64,000 nucleotides of DNA from Korobacter sp963703075 (GCA_963703075.1 OY969786.1:1302001-1366000), one strand, 5' to 3'; shown: positions 26,978 through 36,912, counted from the first letter of the stretch. The notes: generated by a model from the letters alone, not told the origin. Numbers and translations are program-made.

Positions 26978-28476
26978 GCGAGAAGACGATGAACGACAAG
27001 ATCAAGAAAGCCACGACCCACATCTCGCAGAACGAAGGCCTCATCTTCGAAAAATCGTCGCCCGGCAAGAAAGCCTACCGGCTCCCGCCGCTCGACGTTC
27101 CCGAGGTCGACGAAAAGGAACTCCTCGGCGATGCTGCCCGCGAAGAACTCGGCAACATGCCCGAAGTGAGCGAGATCGAAATCATCCGCCACTTCACTCG
27201 CCTCAGCACGTGGAACTACGCTGTCGATTACGGCATGTACCCCCTCGGCTCCTGCACCATGAAGTACAACGCCCGCATTAACGAGGTCGTCGCCCGGCTG
27301 GATGGTCTCGCCGGTGCGCACCCCTACCAGCCCGAGAAACTGTCCCAGGGCGCGTTGCGCATCATGAAGGCGCTGGCCGATCAGCTCATCGAGATCACCG
27401 GTATGGAGGCGATTACCCTCCAGCCTGCCGCCGGAGCCCACGGCGAGATGACTGGCATTCTTCTCGTTCGCTCGTATCTCGAATCGAGAGGGAACCCGCG
27501 CAAGAAGATCCTCATCCCCGACTCAGCGCACGGCACCAATCCCGCCACAGCCGCCATCTGCGGCTACCAGGTCGAGAACCTCAAGTCCAACGCTGCCGGG
27601 TTAACCGACATTCCTTCGCTCGTCGCCCAGATGAACGAAGACGTTGCCGCCTTGATGCTGACCAATCCCAACACCCTCGGCGTCTTCGAACAGGAGATCC
27701 ACAAGATCGCCGACATTCTCCACGATAAGGGCGGACTGCTCTACATGGATGGCGCCAACATGAATGCCCTCGTCGGCAAGACTCGCCCCGGCGATTTCGG
27801 CGTCGACGTCATGCACCTGAATCTGCACAAAACGTTTTCCACGCCTCACGGCGGCGGTGGCCCCGGCTCCGGCCCAGTGGCTATCAAGAAACATCTCGAA
27901 CCATTTCTGCCCAAGCCCGTCGTCGTCGAGAACGCCGACGGCACTTTGCGCCTCGATTACGATCGCCCGCAGTCGATCGGTCGTGTGCGCATGTATTTCG
28001 GCAACTTCGGCATGCACGTCCGCGCCCTCGCCTACATCATGGCCAACGGTCCCGACGGGCTGCGTCAGACCACCGAAGATGCGGTCCTCAACGCCAACTA
28101 TCTGCGCAAGCATCTGGCCGGCATCTACGATCTGCCCTACAACACCCCGAGCATGCACGAGGTCGTCTTCAGCGACCGCAACCAGGCGCGCAAGGGAATC
28201 AAGACCGGCGACATCGCTAAGCGCCTCATCGATTACGGATTTCACCCCTACACCACGTCGTTTCCCCTGATCGTTCCCGGCGCTCTCATGATCGAACCAA
28301 CCGAAAGCGAGTCGAAAGAAGAACTCGATTACTTCATTGACGCCATGAAGGCCGTCGCCGAAGAAGCCGAGCAGACTCCGGAGATCGTCGCCAGCGCCCC
28401 GCACAACACCCGCGTCTCGCGCATGGACGAAACCGGCGCCGCCCGCAAACCCATCCTCCGCTGGAAACCCGAATAA
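26974..28476 (+). CDS. gcvPB: Glycine dehydrogenase (decarboxylating) subunit 2
   Basis: The beta half of the P protein carries the PLP lysine, Lys286 in LNLHKTFSTPHGGGGPG. MYPLGSCTMKYN and PDSAHGTNPATA are hallmark segments. The 500-residue product overlaps gcvPA by ATGA. With gcvT and gcvH the locus lacks only the L protein (lipoamide dehydrogenase), which is usually encoded elsewhere. A hairpin follows the stop. Confidence 0.96.
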   Translation: MSEKTMNDKIKKATTHISQNEGLIFEKSSPGKKAYRLPPLDVPEVDEKELLGDAAREELGNMPEVSEIEIIRHFTRLSTWNYAVDYGMYPLGSCTMKYNARINEVVARLDGLAGAHPYQPEKLSQGALRIMKALADQLIEITGMEAITLQPAAGAHGEMTGILLVRSYLESRGNPRKKILIPDSAHGTNPATAAICGYQVENLKSNAAGLTDIPSLVAQMNEDVAALMLTNPNTLGVFEQEIHKIADILHDKGGLLYMDGANMNALVGKTRPGDFGVDVMHLNLHKTFSTPHGGGGPGSGPVAIKKHLEPFLPKPVVVENADGTLRLDYDRPQSIGRVRMYFGNFGMHVRALAYIMANGPDGLRQTTEDAVLNANYLRKHLAGIYDLPYNTPSMHEVVFSDRNQARKGIKTGDIAKRLIDYGFHPYTTSFPLIVPGALMIEPTESESKEELDYFIDAMKAVAEEAEQTPEIVASAPHNTRVSRMDETGAARKPILRWKPE

Positions 28477-28486
28477 ATGTGAGTGC

Positions 28487-28517
28487 CCCACCCTGGTCGC
28501 GTAAGCGACAGGGTGGG
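28487..28517 (+). terminator. Long hairpin after gcvPB (terminator or REP-like element)
   Basis: CCCACCCT (28487-28494) and GTCGC (28496-28500) pair with GCGAC (28505-28509) and AGGGTGGG (28510-28517), with one bulged G and a GTAA loop. No T-run follows, and the GTAA loop is shared with the composite repeats. The rest of the gap to 28896 (about 380 bp) holds no gene I can support; its GAAAA-rich middle (28610-28680) is unlike the flanks. Confidence 0.6.
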
Positions 28518-28896
28518 TCTCAATTCCGCTCGCTCACAATGCCCTGTGACGGCGACCGGAGAACGCGCAGATCGATGCGCATTCGCAGCGGAGAGACCCT
28601 CTGTTTTTGCGTCGAAAAAAGCGAAAATCCGGCAGAAAAAGCTCGTTTTCGAGCGCGAAAACGCGTCAATTTGCAGCTCGATTTCGGCGTTATCACGCGC
28701 CACCCTGTCACCGCTCACAGAGAGGCAGATAGGGTCACCCCTACTATGCGCATGTGGGGCGTTCCCAAGGGAGCAAGCTGCCCTTCAGTTAACTCCTTAT
28801 TCCGCAATATTATAGCGATAACTCACGTGGATTGAATATTCTGCGAGCTTTACCTCATGCAAACTCTTGATAGCAAAGAACGCATGAGGGGTAGGG

Positions 28897-29472
28897 TCAC
28901 ACCGTTTTCAGAACCTTGCCCGCAATTAGTCCCACGACGACGAAGCCGATCAGCTGCGTGACCATGTACGCGATGGTGTAGTCGGTGGGGAAGCCGTACC
29001 AATTCCAGTAAGAAACGTTGGTGGCGAGCACGGCGACCAGGCCTACGGTCGTGACGAACGCTACCCGGCGGCTGTAGGTTCCGAGCGCAGCCCGCGCCAG
29101 GAGCAGCGAGGCAAGGAAGGCTTCGAGAAATTCTGTGAGGAACTCAGTGATGAGCTGCCCCGGCGCGAGGGCCTTCGCCCCGGCTGGGTGATAGACGAGG
29201 ATCCCAGAAGGATTGGCGTTAAGTTTTTCCTGGTAGTGGCCCATGGCGTAATTCTGTTCGGCGCGCGTGGCACTCGCGCCGAGGCCCATGCCGGGGAAAA
29301 AGTAGAGACCGGAATGATCCCCCAGCGAGCTTTGCATCGCGGCCAGGACGGGAGCTTCGTTGGGGATTTCGCTGACGCCAATGCGGCCCAGGGGAAGGGC
29401 CATGTGCGCGATCGACATCCAGATAAACATTCCGATCGCGCCTAAAATGCCGGCGAGAAGAACACGCTTCAT
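28897..29472 (-). CDS. Membrane protein of unknown function
   Basis: From ATG 29472, with AGGAG in front, the 191-residue product has an N-terminal membrane segment (VLLAGILGAIGMFIWMSIAHMALPLG) and three more hydrophobic segments in the second half (LEAFLASLLLARAAL, RRVAFVTTVGLVAVLATNVSYWNWYGFP, TIAYMVTQLIGFVVVGLIAGKVL). A soluble loop of about 90 residues lies between them. I do not recognise the family. It follows the DUF3455 gene on the same strand by 69 bp. Confidence 0.75.
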   Translation of the reverse strand: MKRVLLAGILGAIGMFIWMSIAHMALPLGRIGVSEIPNEAPVLAAMQSSLGDHSGLYFFPGMGLGASATRAEQNYAMGHYQEKLNANPSGILVYHPAGAKALAPGQLITEFLTEFLEAFLASLLLARAALGTYSRRVAFVTTVGLVAVLATNVSYWNWYGFPTDYTIAYMVTQLIGFVVVGLIAGKVLKTV

Positions 29473-29541
29473 CAGGAGCTCCTGTAGTGCGCGGGCATTA
29501 TCCACGTCCGGCGGAGCTTTGGCAACGAAAGTTGTGCAGCG

Positions 29542-30063
29542 CTACTGCGCGGGAGCGTAGAAGACGTAGTCCGCGGTGTAGTCCGCCTTGGTCTCGTCCC
29601 CCTTGTGAGCCGCATCGCACCCGGTGGCCGGAGGCTGGCCGCCGTCAGTGTGAACCCGCTGAACGAAGGTGACCTTGCTGAGCACGCCTTCCGCGGAATG
29701 GGAGTTATCGGCCGCCAGCAGCAGCCACGGCACGGAGTTCGCGGTGGGAGCGTTTTCTTTCGCGACCATTTTGCCGGTCACCATGCTTCCGTCTTTGTGC
29801 TGCCATTTGGGGCCGGCGGAATGGCTGATGATCATGTGGCCGTCGGCATCGCGCAGGTCGGCTTGCGGCCCCTTGAGGGTCCACGCGTAGCGGCCGGCTG
29901 CGTCCGCATTACAGGTGTAGATTTGCACCCCGGTGGCGTGTGCCTGCAAGATCACGTGCTCCGTGGCAGGAGGCTTAAGCGACGCCGGAATATCGGTGGA
30001 AGCTGATTGCGCGAGGACCGCACAGGACGACAGCGACGCGAAAAGCGCTATACGCAGAAACAT
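29542..30063 (-). CDS. DUF3455 family secreted protein
   Basis: From ATG 30063 the 173-residue product has a signal peptide (MFLRIALFASLSSCAVLAQ). Its mature part contains ATEHVILQAHATGVQIYTC, YAWTLKGPQADLRDADG, WQHKDGSMVTGKMVA and KVTFVQRVHTDGGQPPATGCD, the pattern of DUF3455 proteins, whose function is unknown. The frame is open upstream but the signal peptide fixes the start. Two Cys could form a disulphide after export. Confidence 0.8.
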   Translation of the reverse strand: MFLRIALFASLSSCAVLAQSASTDIPASLKPPATEHVILQAHATGVQIYTCNADAAGRYAWTLKGPQADLRDADGHMIISHSAGPKWQHKDGSMVTGKMVAKENAPTANSVPWLLLAADNSHSAEGVLSKVTFVQRVHTDGGQPPATGCDAAHKGDETKADYTADYVFYAPAQ

Positions 30064-30138
30064 GGGAACGCATTCTATCAGCATGGATGGAGGGAAGTCG
30101 GGAGGAACGACACAGCACTGAATTGCCTGAAGGAATGC

Positions 30139-30222
30139 TGGTGCGGGGAGAGGGACTCGAACCCTCACGCCTTGCGGCACAGGCTTCTAAGACCTGCGTG
30201 GCTGCCATTACACCATCCCCGC
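30139..30222 (-). tRNA. tRNA-Leu (anticodon UAG)
   Basis: On the minus strand the acceptor arms GCGGGGA and TCCCCGC pair, followed by A and an encoded CCA. The anticodon stem CAGGT/GCCTG encloses CTTAGAA with anticodon TAG, reading CUA codons. The long variable arm (TGCCGCAAGGCG) is that of a class II tRNA, and GGTTCGAGTCC is the T loop. Length is 84 nt with CCA. Confidence 0.95.
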
Positions 30223-30301
30223 TCTTGCGACAGACTAAGCCTACTGGCAAAGGCGGGCCGATGGCAATGCCAGGTATTTGGCAGGGTACGTTGCTGCATG
30301 C

Positions 30302-30331
30302 AAAAGCCCCCACGCCAGAAGCGTGAGGGCT
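30302..30331 (-). terminator. Terminator downstream of the sedolisin gene
   Basis: On the minus strand AGCCCTCACGC pairs with GCGTGGGGGCT (one mismatch) and is followed by TTTT. It lies 18 bp after the protease stop. Confidence 0.8.
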
Positions 30332-30348
30332 CTTGAACTACGTTTGGG

Positions 30349-32148
30349 TTAGAAATGCGTGACCAGGGTGTACACGTTCACGGACCCAAGTCCGGTGGCA
30401 AGATCGTATCCGGTCGTCGCCGAGAAGCCGCTGACCCCGGGCACGGTATTGTTGCCTGTCTTCACGTCGTGAAACACCGCGGTTCCACCGCTGTTATATT
30501 GCGCCTTGCCAAGGGCATACAGGCGGGTGTTCGCGTTCCCCTGGCGGGCACCTTTTTTCTTTACCACCAGGGCCATGGTGCTGGCCCACGAGGGCGATGC
30601 AGCGGAGGTTCCACCGACCGAGTACAGTCCACCCTCCTGCACGATGAGATATCCATCGTGTCCGGCTGCGGTGAAGGAGACGTCGGGAACGTCGCGTTTA
30701 CCGTCGGCGGGCACTCCCTTGAGCGACTGCCAGGTTGGCTTCGTGTAGAGGGTGCTCTTGCCACCGCCGGAGGCCCACAAGTCGGCGCCGCCGCTGACGT
30801 GTCCGCTCTCATTCCAGACTTTTTCTGGAATGTAGCCCTTGGCAGAAACGTAGGTCGAGGTATTGGTCGAATTCCAGTAGGTACTGGGGCTGGAGGTATC
30901 GCTGAACTGACTGCCGCCGACCGCAACGTTGTACGGGGTCGATGCGAGGCCGTTTACGGCTTGTCCCGATCCCGTAGAAGCGCCACCGTCCTGGCAACCC
31001 GCAGCACCGCTATCGTCGGAAGAAATGAATGCGGTGATCCCCTGGGAGGCGGCTTGCGACCACAGATTCTTGTAGAAAGTGTTGCCCGCGGTACCGAGGC
31101 TTTTTTCGCATTGGCCGAAGCTCGTGCTCATCACGGGCGCGAGGTTGTGGCTGACAATGTACTTCGCGGAGAGATCGACGCCATCGGTTGTGCTGGTGGA
31201 CTTGGAAACGACGAACTTGATGGTCGCGCTCTTGGCGATCGAGCCGGACCATTCAACATCCAGGTCGGCTTCGGTCTCCTCATTGCCGCCCAGGTTTCCG
31301 GGGTCGGTGCCGTTGTGAACGACCGACGGGCTCTTGGCAGGCAATCCAAAGGTCTTGCGGAACAAGGTGATGTCGGAGGTTTTGATGTCAGTACGGCCGA
31401 CAATGGCGATGGTTTCACCGCTGCCGGTGTTGGAGCTGTAGACCGGGGTGACGTTGTAGATCTTCTGGAAGTCACCGGGAGAGATGTAATGTGAGCTGCC
31501 GCTGGTGAACGCGGGCGAAATCACATCACTGACTTTCTTGATGCTGCTGATCAAGGGCTGCTTGTAAAAGTCGTGAAGGGTGAGGACGCCATGGACAAGG
31601 CCGCCGAGCGAAGCGGGAATGCTGGGTTCGGTGCTATTGGCGTGGTGCACCACACCATTCACGAGGTAATCGTCGATGCGCGTCTGGAAGGCGTTTTCCA
31701 CCTGGTCGACGCTGCCGGAGAATTCGATCGAGCCACGGCCGGGGGTGACTTCATCAATGCGGAAACCTTCCGACTGCAACCAGCTCTTGACGGTTGCAAG
31801 GTCGGCGTCGCTCATCCCGAAGCGCGCGCCGAATTGCTCGGGTGTGAGCCACTTCTGGTAGAGAGGGGACTGGGGGTTCTGCTGGGCTGCCAAGAGGGCT
31901 TCGAGTTTCGCATCGGCGCCGGGCCGGTGCGCTAAAACGAGCACCATTCTTTCCATCGGCAGGGCGCGAGAGGCCGGAGCGAGACGGAATTCAGCGCGGG
32001 CGAGAGGATGAACGTTTCCCTGGAGGGTGAGGCGCGCGTTTTCGTCCACCGCGCGGGATTGGCTCTGGCTGGTGGATCCTGCGAACGCGACGCTGGTGAG
32101 CATAGCGGCTACACAGAGTCTCAGGATGGCGTTTCGTGTAATCGACAT
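30349..32148 (-). CDS. Sedolisin (S53) family serine-carboxyl protease with propeptide
   Basis: The 599-residue preproprotein begins with a signal peptide (about residues 1-23). A pro-kumamolisin activation domain (residues 45-195, with SPLYQKWLTPEQFGARFG) precedes the catalytic domain. The Glu/Asp pair is Glu293 and Asp297 in ETEADLDVEW; the nucleophile Ser515 is in VGGTSAASPSW. HDVKTGNN near the end matches the calcium site region. These proteases work outside the cell at acidic pH, which suits an acidobacterium. The start ATG 32148 has AGGAGA upstream. A terminator follows. Confidence 0.93.
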   Translation of the reverse strand: MSITRNAILRLCVAAMLTSVAFAGSTSQSQSRAVDENARLTLQGNVHPLARAEFRLAPASRALPMERMVLVLAHRPGADAKLEALLAAQQNPQSPLYQKWLTPEQFGARFGMSDADLATVKSWLQSEGFRIDEVTPGRGSIEFSGSVDQVENAFQTRIDDYLVNGVVHHANSTEPSIPASLGGLVHGVLTLHDFYKQPLISSIKKVSDVISPAFTSGSSHYISPGDFQKIYNVTPVYSSNTGSGETIAIVGRTDIKTSDITLFRKTFGLPAKSPSVVHNGTDPGNLGGNEETEADLDVEWSGSIAKSATIKFVVSKSTSTTDGVDLSAKYIVSHNLAPVMSTSFGQCEKSLGTAGNTFYKNLWSQAASQGITAFISSDDSGAAGCQDGGASTGSGQAVNGLASTPYNVAVGGSQFSDTSSPSTYWNSTNTSTYVSAKGYIPEKVWNESGHVSGGADLWASGGGKSTLYTKPTWQSLKGVPADGKRDVPDVSFTAAGHDGYLIVQEGGLYSVGGTSAASPSWASTMALVVKKKGARQGNANTRLYALGKAQYNSGGTAVFHDVKTGNNTVPGVSGFSATTGYDLATGLGSVNVYTLVTHF

Positions 32149-32374
32149 CTTTGATCTTGTCTCCTGGGAGAGTCCTCGCCGTCGCGTAGAGGCGAAAGTT
32201 AGATTTTGGTTGGTTTGACCGACGCGCGGACTCTGTTGTCCGGTGTTCTGGCCCGGGGGAACGGGTACTACATTGGTGGCGTCAGCTTACAACGGAAATG
32301 CCGTGACTCTGGCCGCAATTCGGCACTTAATCCTTCAGGAGTAGTGAGGTCGGAGGGATTGCACATTCGGTGTG

Positions 32375-34657
32375 TCAGTCGGCGGTTTCGCCGTTCCAGC
32401 GAAGGCGGATACCGCCTTGTACGAGGCGAGGAGTTCCAAGAGTAAGGACTGGGGTGCGGCCGACTTCGATGGTGCGGTCAAAGAGATTCTCGCCCGAGGC
32501 GAAGATTTCGAGGTGCCGGTTGACCTGGTGAGCGGCGAAAGCGTCGGCGCGGAAGAAGCTGTGCAGCAAAAACCGGTTCTGGTCATCGTCGAACTGATGC
32601 CCGGTGGCCCGCACTTGCACGGAGAGCGTGCCCCAGCGTTTGCGGGAAACGGTCGCTTGAGCGGTGGCGGTGTTGCGCGGGACCTGCGGGATCCAATTGC
32701 CGATGAGTGCAGGGTTTTGGTCGTTGCGGGTCACGGTGGCACGAGCGAATTGATAGCCGCCGCTGAAGAAGAGCCAAGAGCGGGGCGCAATTTCGTAATC
32801 GAGCGAAACACCGCGGCTGCGGATCTGGCCGAGATTTTCGCGCATAAGGGTGATGGTGGACCCGGTCTGCGAAAGCGTGAGAGCCGTGACGGGGCGGTTG
32901 ACTTCCGTCCAGAAATAACTCGCGCGCACGACGGCGTTGCGAGAGGGTTGGGCCCACTGCATGCCGGTTTCCCATCCGGTGGCGCGTTCGGAGCGCAACT
33001 CGGGGTTGGCGAGCGTGATCTGCTGGCCGACCTGGCCGGTGCGGTAGAGTTCGTTCATGGTCGGCGAGCGAAAGGCGCGGAAGGCGCTGGCAGTGAGAGC
33101 AACGTTTGATGTGACGCGGCGCACGACGCCCAGGCGCGGATCGCCGACGTTCTCAGTGCGGTCGGGAATCGGCAGATAGGTAAAGTTGCCTTTGGCAAGG
33201 GTCCATTGCTGGGCGTCGAGATTTCTAAAATTGTCGTAGCGCACCGACCCGGTGATCGTCCACTTTGAAAACTGCAGAATTCCTTCACCATAAACGCCGG
33301 TTTCCCGCTGACGGGCGGTGGTATCCAGATACCCGGTTGGCACGTGGAAGAACGTATCTTCGAGGTCACTCGCGCGGATGTCCTGGACATCGGCGCCAGC
33401 CACAATGGTCAGGTGTGAGGCGATGGACTGCAGCCACTGCGCCGAAGCGCCGAGGGCGATGGTTGGAACGTATTGCAGGCGGGTGAGGGTCTCGGAATTG
33501 CGGTCAGCGGCGGTCGATGAAAAGCTTTGGCGGTAGTGTTCGGTGGTGCCGTAGGCGCGAAACTTCAGCGCGCTGCTGGTGGTTGTATTCCAGTCGAAGC
33601 CGGCGTTGTAAGTCCACAGACGGTTGGCATTGTTCTGAATTTCGGTGCCATTGGCGCGGGCTTCATTCATCATGTTGCCGGAGAGGAAGGCATTTCCCCG
33701 GGAACTGAAGGTCCGTTCGATCTGCACGTCGGCGTTCTGGTAATGGACGTTGGAAGGGCTGTCGATGAGGCCACGCTGGCTGGGCGCAACCAGGATGTAG
33801 CCGTCGGTGCGAAAGAAATCTCCCGCGACCAGGCCATGCCAAGGGCCATGCGAGAGAGATTCGATGAGCGAGGCTTGCGGCGTATTTTCGGCGCCGTAGC
33901 CGAGTTGCAGTTCACCGGCAGCGAGGGTCGGAGGATGTTCGACTATATCGACGACACCACCGATGGCGCTGCTTCCATAGAGGTCCGAACCGCCTCCGCG
34001 CACGACCTCAACCTGCTGGACCAGCAACTGCGGTGTTTGTTCCCAATGGATCCACCCCCCAAAGGGATCGTTGATGGGGATAAGATTGGCGAGAACGAGG
34101 GTGCGGCTGGCAGCCGTCGAACCGAGGCCCCGCAAACTGACGCCCTGGTTGGTAGGATTAGAGACCCGGGAACTCGAACGGCGGAACAATTCGAAACCAG
34201 GGACCTGGCGCAATTTATCATCCAGGGTTTCGGCGGCGACGTCGACCAGTTGTTGGGAATCGAGCACGCGAACGCTGGAAGCCGTAGCTTCAGAGGTTAG
34301 GTTGCTGCGCGTTGCGGAGACGACGACGTTTTGGGTAACGGTGGCGGGAGCGAGTTGAATCGCAGCGTCGTTGCCGGTTTCCAGATGCACGGTTTGGGGT
34401 GCGAAGCCGGACATTTCGACCTGAACGTCAGCCTCGCGGACATCCGCGGGGAAGTCGAAAAGACCGTCGGTATCCGTGGTGGAGCGGAGAATATGTCCGG
34501 GTTCGGAGAGCACGACGACAGCGCCGGAGATGGGGCGAGATTGGGGATCTAGGACGTGGCCGACAATGTGCCCGGACGCGGGTTCCGATTGGGCAGCGGC
34601 GGGATAGTAGACGATCAGGGTAAGGCCGACAACCGCAATCTTGCAGAGGCGTTTCAT
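32375..34657 (-). CDS. TonB-dependent outer membrane receptor
   Basis: From ATG 34657 (Shine-Dalgarno GGAGA) the 760-residue product has a signal peptide, a carboxypeptidase-regulatory-like beta-sandwich (GHIVGHVLDPQSRPISGAVVV), a plug domain (VSLRGLGSTAASRTLVL, VEVVRGGGSDLYGSSAIGGVVDI) and a long beta-barrel ending in RWNGETAD. The plug and barrel resemble BtuB/CirA-type receptors for metal-chelate uptake; the ligand is unknown. It is divergent from a beta-propeller gene, a common partner of TonB receptors, so the two may share a substrate or regulator. No cobalamin riboswitch or Fur box is evident. Confidence 0.92.
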   Translation of the reverse strand: MKRLCKIAVVGLTLIVYYPAAAQSEPASGHIVGHVLDPQSRPISGAVVVLSEPGHILRSTTDTDGLFDFPADVREADVQVEMSGFAPQTVHLETGNDAAIQLAPATVTQNVVVSATRSNLTSEATASSVRVLDSQQLVDVAAETLDDKLRQVPGFELFRRSSSRVSNPTNQGVSLRGLGSTAASRTLVLANLIPINDPFGGWIHWEQTPQLLVQQVEVVRGGGSDLYGSSAIGGVVDIVEHPPTLAAGELQLGYGAENTPQASLIESLSHGPWHGLVAGDFFRTDGYILVAPSQRGLIDSPSNVHYQNADVQIERTFSSRGNAFLSGNMMNEARANGTEIQNNANRLWTYNAGFDWNTTTSSALKFRAYGTTEHYRQSFSSTAADRNSETLTRLQYVPTIALGASAQWLQSIASHLTIVAGADVQDIRASDLEDTFFHVPTGYLDTTARQRETGVYGEGILQFSKWTITGSVRYDNFRNLDAQQWTLAKGNFTYLPIPDRTENVGDPRLGVVRRVTSNVALTASAFRAFRSPTMNELYRTGQVGQQITLANPELRSERATGWETGMQWAQPSRNAVVRASYFWTEVNRPVTALTLSQTGSTITLMRENLGQIRSRGVSLDYEIAPRSWLFFSGGYQFARATVTRNDQNPALIGNWIPQVPRNTATAQATVSRKRWGTLSVQVRATGHQFDDDQNRFLLHSFFRADAFAAHQVNRHLEIFASGENLFDRTIEVGRTPVLTLGTPRLVQGGIRLRWNGETAD

Positions 34658-34803
34658 GCCGTCTCCAAAACAATCCAGGTTGCGTTCCTCGGGATAGTAC
34701 GGGAATCGAAGCAAAGATGCTCCTGAATTTAGACGATACAGCCAGAGTGGCGGAAAGTGGCATCCAACGATCAGACGAGAGCTGTAGCTCCCGGCACATA
34801 CTC

Positions 34804-35823
34804 ATGCGCAAACTTGCTTTCGTAGTGAATTTTCTCGTGGCAGTCCCTTTCGTTATCGGACAACAACGTCCTGCCAATGCAGCACCCGCTTCCTCTCCTC
34901 GCTTAAGCATGGTCGCGATGATCGATTTGCCCGGACGGCCGGGATTCGAAGATGTGGTGATGGCGAACAACTTGATCGTGATCGCACACACGGGCGCCAA
35001 TTCAATCGATGTGTTCGATCCGCAGAAGCGGCGCATGGTGGCGCAGATCACCAACATCGCGCAGCCGCGCGGGATCGCGGTGGATGCAAAGAACAGCCGG
35101 CTTTTCGTCGCGACGGCCAACTCCGTGATCGACGTCGTGTCGTCGCAGGACTGGGAAGTGAAGGACAGCTTCAACGTGCAGGGCTCGCCGGATGTGCTGG
35201 CGCTCTCCGCGGATGGGATGCGGCTGTACATCGGCGACAAGACGGATTCGACTATTTTTGTGGTCGACACTTCGCAGCGCAAGACCATTGGAAGCGTGGA
35301 ACTCGGGGGACGGCCGGAAGCGATTGTAGCCGGCGACGACAACCTGATGTATGTGACGGTGCAGGACCAGTCGGCGGTGGTCGCCATCGATGCGCAGTTG
35401 AAGGTGGTGAAGCAGTTCAAGCTGCAAGCGTCGCAACCGACGGGCCTGGTGTACGACGGCACCAGCCACAGGCTTTATGTTGCGGTGCGGGCGGCAGTGC
35501 TGTCGATTAACGCCGACGATGGCTCCGAAGTTGGTCGGGTAACTGCACAGCGCGGCGTGGATACGCTTTACCTGGATTCGGCTTCACACACGCTTTTCGC
35601 CGGTGGTGGCGGTTCGGTTTTGGCGGTCAACACGGCGGGTACATTCGCGGCCCTGGATGAACTCCTGGCCGAGGTGAAAGGGCAGACGATCGTTTACGAT
35701 CCCAGCCGCAAACTGTTGTTTATGCCGGGAGGCCGCGAGGGTCGGTCGAAGATCCTGATCGTCCGCAACATCACGCCGGGCTCCACGCAATCTGCTGCCG
35801 GTCCCGATGTGAACCCGCAGTAG
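34804..35823 (+). CDS. Secreted YVTN-type beta-propeller protein
   Basis: From ATG 34804 the 339-residue product has a signal peptide (MRKLAFVVNFLVAVPFVIGQQ) and repeated blades such as NSIDVFDPQKRRMVAQI, QPRGIAVDAKNSRLFVATANSVIDVV, DVLALSADGMRLYIGDK and TGLVYDGTSHRLYVAV. This is the YVTN/NHL-like seven-blade fold. An in-frame ATG at 34717 would hide the signal peptide. It is divergent from the TonB receptor gene, so a periplasmic binding or surface role with that transporter is plausible but inferred. Confidence 0.85.
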   Translation: MRKLAFVVNFLVAVPFVIGQQRPANAAPASSPRLSMVAMIDLPGRPGFEDVVMANNLIVIAHTGANSIDVFDPQKRRMVAQITNIAQPRGIAVDAKNSRLFVATANSVIDVVSSQDWEVKDSFNVQGSPDVLALSADGMRLYIGDKTDSTIFVVDTSQRKTIGSVELGGRPEAIVAGDDNLMYVTVQDQSAVVAIDAQLKVVKQFKLQASQPTGLVYDGTSHRLYVAVRAAVLSINADDGSEVGRVTAQRGVDTLYLDSASHTLFAGGGGSVLAVNTAGTFAALDELLAEVKGQTIVYDPSRKLLFMPGGREGRSKILIVRNITPGSTQSAAGPDVNPQ

Positions 35824-35883
35824 TCCTTCGGTGCTGGCGGGCACGCGTTGGCGCAATGCGAATGTGATACAAAAGCTCCGACT

Positions 35884-36912
35884 ATGTCTGGCAAGCTTTC
35901 CGGCTCGTCCGCGAGGGAAGTAACCGCGCACGCCTGCTGCCGTGTCGACCTGGCAGGCGGAACTCTCGATCTTTGGCCGCTGTACCTCTTTCATCGCCAT
36001 TCGGTGACAGTGAACTTTGGCGTGAAGATCATGACTTCCTGCCGAATCACGTCGCGCGAGGACCGCCGGATCCTTCTCACTTCGCGCGACACCGCACGCG
36101 AAGAACAATTCCCCGATTTCAACGCCTTGTGTTCGGCAACCAAGTACAAGCACGCGCTGGCGGCTCATCTGGTGCGATTCTTCGCGCCCGACGGTGGACT
36201 TTCTGTGGAGACCCATTCGGAGTCTCCGGCCGGTGCGGGAATCTCCGGTTCGTCGGCCTTGATGATTGCGAGCACGGCGGCGTTGGCGCGCTATACCGGC
36301 CGCAAACTCGGGTTCGAAGAGATCCGCTGCATCGCGCAGAATGTGGAAGCGCAACTCATCCAGGTACCGACCGGGTGCCAGGATTACTTTCCCGCCCTCT
36401 ACGGCGGGGTCAACGCCATCCATTTGCGGGCGGATGGAGTGAAGCGGGAAGCGATCGCGGTGGATCCCGAGGAGATCGAGAAGCGGTTTGTTCTGGTGTA
36501 TACCGGAGCGCCGCGGCAGTCGGGCATTAATAACTGGGAAGTCTTCAAAGCGCACATCAACGGCGATAAGAAGGTGCAGAGAAACTTCGACCGCATTGCG
36601 GAAATCGCGCAGGGGATGCACCGGGCATTGACCAAATGCGATTGGGACGAAGTCGCCCGCCTGCTGGGCGAGGAATGGAAGCAGAGACGAACGAATTGCC
36701 CCACGATTAGCACGCCGCTCATCGAAAAGCTGATGGGAGTGGCCCGCCGCAATGGCGGAAGGGCGGCCAAGGTTTGCGGAGCAGGCGGAGGCGGATGCGT
36801 CATCTTCTTTGTGGAAGAAGGCGCGCGGCAGAGGGTGAGCGACGCCGTCTCCGAGGCGGGCGGCACGGTCCTACCTCTGGAAGTGGCGCGCAAGGGACTG
36901 CAGGTGAGGTAA
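35884..36912 (+). CDS. GHMP family sugar kinase (heptose- or fucose-kinase like)
   Basis: From ATG 35884 the 342-residue product has CRVDLAGGTLDLWPLY near the N-terminus (substrate-binding start of GHMP sugar kinases), the ATP loop SPAGAGISGSSALM, and the third motif KVCGAGGGGCVIFF. The VDLAGGTxD form is typical of D-glycero-D-manno-heptose-7-phosphate kinase (HddA) and L-fucokinase C-terminal domains rather than galactokinase. No heptose pathway genes are adjacent, so the substrate remains open. Confidence 0.85.
   Translation: MSGKLSGSSAREVTAHACCRVDLAGGTLDLWPLYLFHRHSVTVNFGVKIMTSCRITSREDRRILLTSRDTAREEQFPDFNALCSATKYKHALAAHLVRFFAPDGGLSVETHSESPAGAGISGSSALMIASTAALARYTGRKLGFEEIRCIAQNVEAQLIQVPTGCQDYFPALYGGVNAIHLRADGVKREAIAVDPEEIEKRFVLVYTGAPRQSGINNWEVFKAHINGDKKVQRNFDRIAEIAQGMHRALTKCDWDEVARLLGEEWKQRRTNCPTISTPLIEKLMGVARRNGGRAAKVCGAGGGGCVIFFVEEGARQRVSDAVSEAGGTVLPLEVARKGLQVR

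Noticed and set aside
34658..34803. Cobalamin riboswitch between the TonB receptor and the beta-propeller gene
   Set aside because: The 146-bp divergent region is too short and lacks a B12-box-like segment.
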